Below are positions 1-5,136 of a stretch of DNA of 5,136 nt, piece by piece; the stretch's first letter is position 1, and each line of letters starts with the position of its first letter. The stretch spans positions 1 to 5,136 of the forward strand of contig CAZYVT010000126.1 in the NCBI GenBank assembly GCA_964651335.1, given 5' to 3'. The DNA is from 2-02-FULL-66-14 sp964651335. GTDB lineage: Bacteria > Pseudomonadota > Gammaproteobacteria > Burkholderiales > SG8-39. The translations under genes and the position numbers were made by a program. The notes beneath the pieces were generated by a model that made no database searches, was not told the DNA's origin, and was given only the letters and a program-made list of their open reading frames with translations.

Positions 1-1014
1 TTAGACGGTGACGACCGCCCGCGGCTCGCCGCCTGGCCCTGATTCGACCGCGCCGATCTCGTAGACTGTTTCCCCCGCGGCCCGCAGCACCTCCACCGCG
101 TGCTTGCAGTGCTCCGGCGCGAGCGCGACCACCATGCCGATGCCGCAGTTGAAGACACGGTGCATTTCTTCCTCGACGACGCCGCCCTTCTGCTGCAGCC
201 AGCCGAACAGCTCCGGGCACGGCCATGACGCCTTGCGGATCAGGGCGCGTGTGCCCTCGGGCAGCATCCGTGGCACGTTCCCGATGATGCCGCCGCCGGT
301 AATATGAGCGAGGCCTTTCACGGGTACCGCTTCCAGAAGGGAAAGAACGGGCTTCACGTAAATGCGCGTCGGCTCCATGATCGCGTCGAGGAGCGCAGCG
401 TCAGCTCTTTCACTTTCGAGAATCTTCCGGATCAGGGAATAGCCGTTCGAATGCGCGCCGCTCGAAGCGAGGCCGAGCAGCGCATCCCCGGGGCGAATCG
501 TGCGGCCGTCGATGATGCGGTCTTTTTCCACCACGCCGACGCAAAACCCCGCCAGGTCGTACTCGCCCGCCGAATACATGCCCGGCATCTCCGCGGTCTC
601 GCCGCCGATCAGCGCGCAGCCCGCGAACTCGCAGCCGCGCGCGATTCCCTTGATGACCTCTGCGGCGACCCTGTTGTCCAGCTTGCCGCATGCGAAATAG
701 TCGAGGAAGAACAGCGGCTCCGCACCCTGCACCAGCACGTCATTCGCGTTCATCGCTACTAGGTCGATGCCGACCGTGTCGTGGCGTCCCAGGGCAAACG
801 CAAGCTTGAGCTTGGTGCCGACGCCGTCGGTGCCCGACACGAGCACCGGGCTCCGGTATTTCTTCGGTAATTCGCACAATGCGCCGAAACCGCCGATCCC
901 GGCCAGCACTTCCGGGCGCAGCGTGCGCCTGGCGAACGGCTTGATCGCTTCGACGAGCGCATCGCCGGCGTCGATGTCCACGCCAGCGTCGCGATAGGAA
1001 AGGTGCTTCGACAT
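1..1014 (-). CDS. purM: PurM, phosphoribosylformylglycinamidine cyclo-ligase (AIR synthetase)
   Basis: Cytoplasmic enzyme of de novo purine synthesis that uses ATP to close FGAM into aminoimidazole ribonucleotide (AIR). The 337-residue protein is close to the length of E. coli PurM (345) and co-linear with it. Visible family motifs are the N-terminal LSYRDAGVDIDAG (5-17), the ATP-site GTDGVGTKLK (61-70), DLVAMNANDVLVQGAEP (84-100), GGETAEMPGMY (137-147), HSNGYSLIRKIL (188-199), HITGGG (238-243) and FNCGIGM (288-294). The ATG at 1014 is chosen because MSKHLSYRDAG matches the family N-terminus. The frame stays open to 1191, but those 59 extra residues are low-complexity, unlike PurM, and antisense to hda. 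The Shine-Dalgarno is weak (a GGA about 10 nt upstream). The TAA stop occupies bases 1-3, so the gene is complete but its downstream neighbour (often purN) is not visible. It is transcribed divergently from hda. No key motif appears damaged. Confidence 0.97.
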   Translation of the reverse strand: MSKHLSYRDAGVDIDAGDALVEAIKPFARRTLRPEVLAGIGGFGALCELPKKYRSPVLVSGTDGVGTKLKLAFALGRHDTVGIDLVAMNANDVLVQGAEPLFFLDYFACGKLDNRVAAEVIKGIARGCEFAGCALIGGETAEMPGMYSAGEYDLAGFCVGVVEKDRIIDGRTIRPGDALLGLASSGAHSNGYSLIRKILESERADAALLDAIMEPTRIYVKPVLSLLEAVPVKGLAHITGGGIIGNVPRMLPEGTRALIRKASWPCPELFGWLQQKGGVVEEEMHRVFNCGIGMVVALAPEHCKHAVEVLRAAGETVYEIGAVESGPGGEPRAVVTV

Positions 1015-1063
1015 GCTAAAGTCCGGGATCTCTTTCGATTTTACTCGACATGGCCGCAGCGGG
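1015..1063. promoter_or_regulatory. purM/hda divergent intergenic region
   Basis: These 49 bp are the only non-coding DNA between the two divergent start codons, so promoters for purM and for the five-gene hda operon must sit here or reach into the neighbouring coding sequences. The stretch is A/T-richer than its surroundings around 1031-1045. I see no convincing -35/-10 pair in either direction and no clear inverted repeat that would suggest an operator. That a promoter lies here is inferred from gene layout. Confidence 0.5.
1038..1043 (-). promoter_or_regulatory. candidate -10 element for purM
   Basis: Read on the minus strand the hexamer is TAAAAT, five of six matches to the sigma-70 consensus TATAAT. 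It lies 23 nt upstream of the purM ATG, so transcription would start near 1031 with a leader of roughly 17 nt. No good -35 hexamer is found 16-18 bp further upstream (the bases there read around CATCCC), so the call rests on one box and is weak. Confidence 0.28.
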
Positions 1064-1666
1064 ATGAGGCAGCTCGCGCTCGGAATCTCGCCGCCTCCGG
1101 CGCCGACGCTCGACAACTTCGTACCCGGCGAAAACGCAGAGCTGCTCGCGCACCTGCGCGAGTTGAAAGCGGGACGACTCGCCGAGAGCATCGTCTACCT
1201 CTGGGGCGAACCAGGGTCCGGTCGCAGCCACCTGCTCGGTGCCTGCGTGCGCCCGGGAGTGGTCGTTGCCGACGACGTCGAATCGCTGGACGAAGCGCAA
1301 CAGATCGGTCTTTTCCGCCGCATCAACGAAGCGCGCGAGACCGGCGGCGCAGTGCTCGCCGCAGGCAATGCCCCGCCGGCAAAACTCGCGGTGCGCGAAG
1401 ACCTGAGAAGCCGCCTCGGCTGGGGACTCGTCTACCAGGTCAAGCCGCTCACCGACGCCGAGCGTGCGGTCTATCTCTCCACCGAGGCGGAACGCCGCGG
1501 CATGCGCCTCGCCGACGAGGTGGTGTGGTACCTGCTTGCCCGTGTGCGCCGCGACCTGCCCACGCTCGGCGGAATCCTGGATCTCCTGGACCGCACTTCG
1601 CTCGAGCAAAAACGGCACATCACGCTGCCGTTCGTGCGCGAGGCGCTGAAGACGCTGGAAGAATGA
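1064..1666 (+). CDS. hda: Hda, DnaA regulatory inactivator (DnaA-like AAA+ protein), short form
   Basis: Hda binds the DNA-loaded sliding clamp and stimulates hydrolysis of DnaA-bound ATP, preventing re-initiation of replication. The start MRQLALGI carries a QLxL clamp-binding motif at residues 3-6, as expected at the Hda N-terminus. The AAA+ domain shows Walker A GEPGSGRS (48-55), with Arg in place of the usual Lys as in E. coli Hda, and Walker B VVVADD (66-71). It also shows a sensor-1 region AAGNAPPAKL (99-108), RSRLGWG (115-121) matching the box VII arginine region, and a C-terminal lid ending LPFVREALKTLEE. At 200 residues it is shorter than E. coli Hda (233); the loss is mainly between Walker A and Walker B (see findings). 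The frame is open back to an ATG at 1013, but the 17 extra residues do not look like Hda and would overlap the purM start. The Shine-Dalgarno is poor, suggesting modest translation. First gene of the operon. Confidence 0.9.
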   Translation: MRQLALGISPPPAPTLDNFVPGENAELLAHLRELKAGRLAESIVYLWGEPGSGRSHLLGACVRPGVVVADDVESLDEAQQIGLFRRINEARETGGAVLAAGNAPPAKLAVREDLRSRLGWGLVYQVKPLTDAERAVYLSTEAERRGMRLADEVVWYLLARVRRDLPTLGGILDLLDRTSLEQKRHITLPFVREALKTLEE

Positions 1667-1679
1667 AGCTGCAGTGCAT

Positions 1680-1683
1680 GGAG
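1680..1683 (+). promoter_or_regulatory. Shine-Dalgarno GGAG that decides the HAD hydrolase start
   Basis: GGAG is followed by an 8-nt spacer to the GTG at 1692. It favours that codon over the in-frame GTG at 1674, which lies upstream of this site and has only a poor purine stretch in front of it. Confidence 0.6.
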
Positions 1684-1691
1684 CGCCCGTC

Positions 1692-2378
1692 GTGAAACTC
1701 GCGCTGTTCGACCTCGACAACACTCTCCTTGCCGGGGACAGCGATTACGAATGGGGCCAGTTTCTCGTCGACCGCGGCGTGCTCGACGCGGCCGAGTACG
1801 AGGCGCAGAACCGCGAATTCTACGCGCAGTATGTCGCCGGTTCGCTCGACATCCACGAATTCCTCGGCTTTGCGCTGCGGCCGCTTGCCGAACACGAACC
1901 TGGCGATCTGGACCGCTGGCATGCCGCCTTCATGCGCACGCGCATCCTTCCGATGATCGGCGACAAGGCGCGGGCTCTCGTTGCCCGGCACCGGGATGGC
2001 GGAGACCTCTGCGCCATTGTCACTGCGACCAACAGCTTCGTCACCGGACCGATCGCACGCGAATTCGGCGTCACGCACCTGATTGCCACGGAACCCGAGT
2101 CGGTACAGGGCCGATTCACCGGGCGTGTCGCAGGAACGCCCTGCTTCCGCGAGGGCAAAATTCGGCGCGTCGGCGATTGGCTCGACGGGCTCGGCCTGTC
2201 GCTGGCTAATTTCACCTCGAGCACGTTCTACAGCGATTCGCACAACGATGTGCCGCTCCTCGAGCGCGTCACGCAACCGGTCGCGGTCGACCCTGACCAG
2301 CAACTGGAAGCCGAGGCCAGGCGCCGCGGCTGGCCGGTGATCTCCCTGCGGCAGGAACGGGATCCGCCGCATTCATGA
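1692..2378 (+). CDS. HAD superfamily subfamily IB hydrolase (SerB-like phosphatase)
   Basis: Predicted cytoplasmic Mg-dependent phosphohydrolase of 228 residues. HAD motif I is FDLDNT (6-11), with nucleophile Asp7 and acid/base Asp9. Motif II is IVTATN (109-114), the motif III lysine is Lys156 in FREGKIRR, and motif IV is YSDSHNDVP (180-188) with Asp182 and Asp186. A helical cap of about 100 residues lies between motifs I and II, as in subfamily IB, to which phosphoserine phosphatase belongs. All catalytic residues are present, so an active enzyme is expected. The substrate cannot be read from sequence: relatives have been labelled phosphoserine phosphatase-like or histidinol-phosphatase, and I would commit to neither. 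The GTG start at 1692 is preferred because KLALFDLDNT begins the usual family N-terminus and GGAG lies 8 nt upstream; a GTG at 1674 would add six residues. It begins 25 nt after hda and its TGA stop overlaps the pcnB ATG by four bases. Confidence 0.87.
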   Translation: MKLALFDLDNTLLAGDSDYEWGQFLVDRGVLDAAEYEAQNREFYAQYVAGSLDIHEFLGFALRPLAEHEPGDLDRWHAAFMRTRILPMIGDKARALVARHRDGGDLCAIVTATNSFVTGPIAREFGVTHLIATEPESVQGRFTGRVAGTPCFREGKIRRVGDWLDGLGLSLANFTSSTFYSDSHNDVPLLERVTQPVAVDPDQQLEAEARRRGWPVISLRQERDPPHS

Positions 2379-3718
2379 TCAAGCGCTTCATCCGCCGTGT
2401 GCTGGGGCTCCGGGAGGAAGGTCCGCTGCGGGTGCCGCGCGACCGGCATCACCTTGCACGCGATCGCATCAGTTCCGGCGCGCTCAAAGTCTGCGACACC
2501 CTCAGCGCACACGGATTCGCAGCCTGCATCGTGGGCGGAGCGGTGCGCGATCTGCTCCTGGGCATCACGCCCAAGGACTTCGACGTCGCGACTGACGCGC
2601 GGCCGGAGCAGGTAAAGCCGCTGTTTCGACGCGCGTTCGTCATCGGCCGTCGTTTCCGGCTGGTGCACGTGATGGTCGGCGCGGAAGCGGTCGAAGTCTC
2701 CACCTTCCGCGCCGCAGGTCCGGACACGGCCCAGGACGACGAGCAGGCTCGGCTGCTGGACGAGCACGGCCGGGTGCTGCGCGACAACGTGTTCGGCAAC
2801 CAGGAAGAGGACGCCCGCCGGCGCGATTTCACGATCAATGCGCTGTTCTACGATCCGTCCAGCGAAGAACTGATCGATTACCACGGCGGACTTGCGGACC
2901 TGCGAAAGCGCATGCTGCGGATGATCGGCGATCCGGAGACGCGCTACCGCGAGGACCCGGTGCGGATGCTGCGCGCGGTCCGGCTGGCGGGAAAGCTCGG
3001 ACTTTCGATCGACGCGGCGACGCGCGCCCCGATCCGCAGGCTCGCCGCGCACCTCGAGCGCGTGCCGCCACCCCGGCTGTTCGACGAGATGCTCAAGCTT
3101 CTGCTTTCCGGACACGCCAGCGCCTGCCTGAGGCAGCTTCGTGACGAAGGCCTGCACAAGGGAGTGCTGCCGCTGCTCGACGTGATCCTCGACCAGCCGC
3201 TCGGCGAACGATTCGTGACTCTTGCCCTCGCGCAGACCGACTCGCGCATGCAGGAGGGGAAGTCCGTCTCGCCCGCCTTCCTCTTCGCCGCGCTGCTCTG
3301 GCACGAAGTGCTCGCAGCCTGGAAGGCGCGCGAAAAGCGCGGCGAACACCCGCTCCCGGCACTCGAATCGGCAATGGACCAGGTGCTCGAGGTGCAGTGC
3401 GAAAAACTCGCCATTACGCGACGACTGACGGCCACGATGCGCGAGGTCTGGGCGATGCAACCGCGGTTCGAACACCGGTCCGGCCAGCGTGCGCTCCGTC
3501 TGCTCGAATCGCCGCGCTTCCGCATGGGCTACGACTTCCTCGCGCTGCGCGCGGCGAGCGGCGAAGTGCCGGCCGAGCTCGAGGCGTGGTGGCGTGCTTT
3601 CCAGGGCGGGGACATGGAGACGCGGCGCGCGATGCTCCTGCCCGACGCCGCCCCGCAAAAGCGCCGGCGGCGGCGCCGCAGGAAGAAGGCGGTGCCGCAA
3701 ACCCCGCCTCAGGCATGA
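2375..3718 (+). CDS. pcnB: PcnB, poly(A) polymerase I
   Basis: Adds 3' poly(A) tails to RNA, which usually marks bacterial transcripts for degradation. The 447-residue protein shows the class II nucleotidyltransferase head: VGGAVRDLLLG (53-63), KDFDVATDA (67-75) with metal ligands Asp68 and Asp70, and a likely third acidic residue Glu107 in VEVSTFRA. The segment VIGRRFRLVHV (89-99) is the signature separating poly(A) polymerases from CCA-adding enzymes. RRRDFTINALFYDP (148-161) and EDPVRMLRAVRLAGKLGL (193-210) follow. The rest is a helical body, then a very basic tail with ten consecutive Lys/Arg residues (429-438), plausibly for RNA binding; E. coli PcnB also ends in a basic tail. The ATG overlaps the HAD stop as ATGA, and no Shine-Dalgarno lies at proper spacing (nearest AGGA is about 18 nt away), so translation is probably coupled. 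The tRNA CCA-adding enzyme is the main alternative but fits the signature less well. Confidence 0.95.
   Translation: MIKRFIRRVLGLREEGPLRVPRDRHHLARDRISSGALKVCDTLSAHGFAACIVGGAVRDLLLGITPKDFDVATDARPEQVKPLFRRAFVIGRRFRLVHVMVGAEAVEVSTFRAAGPDTAQDDEQARLLDEHGRVLRDNVFGNQEEDARRRDFTINALFYDPSSEELIDYHGGLADLRKRMLRMIGDPETRYREDPVRMLRAVRLAGKLGLSIDAATRAPIRRLAAHLERVPPPRLFDEMLKLLLSGHASACLRQLRDEGLHKGVLPLLDVILDQPLGERFVTLALAQTDSRMQEGKSVSPAFLFAALLWHEVLAAWKAREKRGEHPLPALESAMDQVLEVQCEKLAITRRLTATMREVWAMQPRFEHRSGQRALRLLESPRFRMGYDFLALRAASGEVPAELEAWWRAFQGGDMETRRAMLLPDAAPQKRRRRRRRKKAVPQTPPQA
3661..3676 (+). other. GC-only hairpin in the Arg-rich tail codons of pcnB
   Basis: GCGCCG (3661-3666) and CGGCGC (3671-3676) can pair as six G-C base pairs around a 4-nt loop. 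It lies inside pcnB coding sequence, 38 nt before the folK ATG. No T run follows, so it is not an intrinsic terminator. It may simply follow from Arg codons in a GC-rich genome; a role in pausing or in coupling to folK would be speculation. Confidence 0.3.
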
Positions 3719-4197
3719 CACTCGCTTACGTGGGGCTTGGCGCAAATCTCGGCAAGCCGCGCCGGCAGCTGCTTGCCGCACTCGAAGAGCTGGGGCGCAT
3801 TCCGCAGACGCGAGTTACTGCGAGATCGAGCCTGTATCGCAGCGCGCCGATCGGCTACCCGGATCAGCCCGACTACGTGAACGCCGTCGCAAAGCTCGAA
3901 ACCGGCCTGAGGCCCGAGGAATTGTTCGCGCGCCTTCAGGAGATCGAGCGCGGCCATGGCCGGAAGCGCTCGTTCCGCAACGCGCCGCGCTCGCTGGATC
4001 TGGACCTCCTGCTCTATGGCGGGGAGCGCATCGATACGCCGGCTCTCACCGTGCCGCATCCGCGGATGCACCAACGCGCGTTCGTGCTCGTGCCTCTGCT
4101 CGAACTGGACCCCAGCGCCGTGATTCCCGGGCGCGGGAACGCAACCGAGCTGCTCCGATCCTGTGCGACGCAGGCGGTTGAACGCACGGAGGCCTAG
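3715..4197 (+). CDS. folK: FolK, 6-hydroxymethyl-7,8-dihydropterin pyrophosphokinase (HPPK)
   Basis: Cytoplasmic folate-pathway enzyme that moves pyrophosphate from ATP to 6-hydroxymethyl-dihydropterin, giving the substrate of dihydropteroate synthase (FolP). The 160 residues match the usual length (E. coli 159). Motifs in order are the N-terminal YVGLGANLG (5-13), the pterin-site segment YRSAPIGYPDQPDYVNAV (41-58), IERGHGRKR (77-85), APRSLDLDLLLYG (90-102) with metal ligands Asp95 and Asp97 at the same numbers as in E. coli, and VPHPRMHQRAFVLVPLLEL (113-131). The classic HPPK signature has Gly where Ala90 stands; Asn-Ala-Pro-Arg is, from memory, common in betaproteobacterial FolK, so I do not treat it as a defect. 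The ATG overlaps the pcnB stop as ATGA. There is no usable Shine-Dalgarno (an AGG ends one base before the start), so translational coupling to pcnB is likely. The frame runs open far upstream, but that part is antisense-like filler within pcnB. Confidence 0.96.
   Translation: MTLAYVGLGANLGKPRRQLLAALEELGRIPQTRVTARSSLYRSAPIGYPDQPDYVNAVAKLETGLRPEELFARLQEIERGHGRKRSFRNAPRSLDLDLLLYGGERIDTPALTVPHPRMHQRAFVLVPLLELDPSAVIPGRGNATELLRSCATQAVERTEA
4188..4192 (+). promoter_or_regulatory. Strong Shine-Dalgarno GGAGG for the deoxynucleoside kinase
   Basis: A perfect GGAGG sits inside the last codons of folK with a 7-nt spacer to the GTG at 4200. It supports the non-ATG start and means the kinase can recruit ribosomes by itself, unlike folK and pcnB, which appear to rely on coupling. 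Confidence 0.75.
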
Positions 4198-4199
4198 CC

Positions 4200-4832
<633 letters not shown>

Positions 4833-4842
4833 CCGATCACGA

Positions 4843-4861
4843 CCTCTTGCGAAACGCGAGG
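4843..4861. terminator. Weak hairpin between convergent genes
   Basis: CCTC (4843-4846) pairs with GAGG (4858-4861), and GCG (4849-4851) with CGC (4855-4857), leaving a two-base TT bulge and an AAA loop. It starts 11 nt after the kinase stop, where a terminator is expected between convergent genes. No T tract follows on either strand, so an intrinsic terminator is doubtful and Rho-dependent ending is equally possible. Confidence 0.25.
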
Positions 4862-4886
4862 TTACCGAAATCCGCTCAGGAGAATT

Positions 4887-5123
4887 CTAGGAAGGGTAGG
4901 GGTCGAACGTGATCGACTGCACCGGGCAGCCGATCGCTTCGGCAAGCTTGTCCATCGCGTCGTCGGTGAGCTGCACCGGCTGAAAATCATCATCGCCGGC
5001 CTTGGAAGAGATGAACGCCTTGGCAGCCGCCTCGCTGTTCCAGGTCACGACCGGGTCGGGCTCGATCCCCGGAATCTGACGGCAGACAGGGAATCCGTCG
5101 GTCTTGTAGACGATCGCGTACAT
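4887..5123 (-). CDS. Small acidic protein of unknown function (78 aa)
   Basis: I do not recognise this protein. The ATG at 5123 is preceded by a near-perfect Shine-Dalgarno, which makes it a credible gene despite its size. No signal peptide or membrane segment is visible, so it is probably cytoplasmic. It is acidic (12 Asp/Glu against 5 Lys/Arg), with an Asp triplet at 44-46 and two cysteines (14 and 66) too far apart to suggest a metal knuckle. By eye the pattern is strand (YAIVYK, 2-7), strand (PVVTW, 24-28), helix (SEAAAKAFISSKA, 30-42), strand (FQPVQL, 47-52), helix (TDDAMDKLAEAIG, 53-65) and strand (SITFDP, 70-75), so a small compact alpha/beta fold is plausible. It ends in the 54-bp gap facing the kinase gene and is not part of that operon. 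Its own promoter and upstream neighbour are outside the window. G+C content is similar to the neighbours, so there is no sign of recent transfer. Confidence 0.78.
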   Translation of the reverse strand: MYAIVYKTDGFPVCRQIPGIEPDPVVTWNSEAAAKAFISSKAGDDDFQPVQLTDDAMDKLAEAIGCPVQSITFDPYPS

Positions 5124-5127
5124 GCAT

Positions 5128-5133
5128 CCCTCC
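5128..5133 (-). promoter_or_regulatory. Strong Shine-Dalgarno GGAGGG for the 78-aa gene
   Basis: On the minus strand GGAGGG lies 4 nt (5 nt from GGAGG) before the ATG at 5123. An out-of-frame ATG at 5127 is too close to the site to compete well. This is the main evidence that the small frame is translated. Confidence 0.75.
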
Positions 5134-5136
5134 AGA

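Noticed and set aside
304..762. Plus-strand open frame (152 codons) inside purM
   Set aside because: It is antisense to conserved PurM segments, including the GGETAEMPGMY region, so the coding strand is clear.
1013..1063. Upstream ATG at 1013 as the hda start
   Set aside because: It overlaps the purM start codon on the other strand, and the 17 added residues would bury the N-terminal QLAL clamp-binding motif, which normally lies at the Hda terminus.
1015..1191. N-terminal extension of PurM by 59 residues
   Set aside because: The frame is open, but the residues are Ser/Pro/Gly filler antisense to hda, and PurM homologues begin near the SKHLSYRDAG segment.
1205..1228. Lys-to-Arg change in the Hda P-loop as a sign of an inactive ATPase
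   Set aside because: E. coli Hda also has Gly-Arg-Ser here, so this is a family feature and not damage.
1016..1723. Minus-strand open frame (235 codons) opposite hda
   Set aside because: It mirrors the hda codons, shows no family motif and ends in the purM/hda gap. The plus-strand frame has clear AAA+ motifs.
1620..2372. Minus-strand open frame (250 codons) opposite the HAD hydrolase gene
   Set aside because: The HAD gene has all four catalytic motifs on the plus strand; the antisense product resembles nothing and is explained by GC bias.
2228..3781. Long minus-strand open frame (517 codons) opposite all of pcnB
   Set aside because: The plus strand encodes a full PcnB with all catalytic motifs. 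The antisense frame is rich in Arg, Ala, His and Gln with no recognisable domain, as expected for a shadow frame in GC-rich DNA.
3982..4020. Gly-to-Ala change in the FolK signature (NAPRSLDLD)
   Set aside because: Asp95 and Asp97 are intact, and Ala at this position is, as I recall, common in betaproteobacterial FolK, so it is not evidence of a defective or divergent enzyme.

Overview
The window is a dense, GC-rich stretch (roughly two thirds G+C by eye) of what looks like an ordinary proteobacterial chromosome. The gene set and order (purM divergent from hda, then an HAD-IB phosphatase, pcnB, folK and a deoxynucleoside kinase) match a neighbourhood I associate with Betaproteobacteria. The class assignment rests on gene order and protein style recalled from memory, not on a search. 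No mobile element, CRISPR array, rRNA or tRNA is visible.

Layout: positions 1-1014 hold a complete purM on the minus strand, with its stop codon exactly at the window edge. A 49-bp gap (1015-1063) separates it from a plus-strand gene train. The train is hda (1064-1666), an HAD-IB hydrolase (1692-2378), pcnB (2375-3718), folK (3715-4197) and a deoxynucleoside kinase (4200-4832). The junctions are 25 nt, a 4-nt ATGA overlap, another 4-nt ATGA overlap and 2 nt, so the five genes almost certainly form one operon with translational coupling. A 54-bp convergent gap (4833-4886) with an imperfect hairpin follows. The last feature is a small minus-strand gene of unknown function (4887-5123), whose Shine-Dalgarno sequence lies inside the window.

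How the genes work together: PurM makes the purine precursor AIR. Hda switches off the replication initiator DnaA. PcnB adds poly(A) to RNA and so affects RNA decay. FolK makes a folate precursor, and the last operon gene phosphorylates deoxynucleosides for salvage. Common themes are nucleotide and one-carbon supply, replication control and RNA turnover, but no single pathway links the operon genes.

I see no new multi-gene system. The points most worth a second look are an unusually short Hda lacking about 30 residues between Walker A and Walker B, the unrecognised 78-aa acidic protein at the right end, and the compact purM/hda divergent junction.
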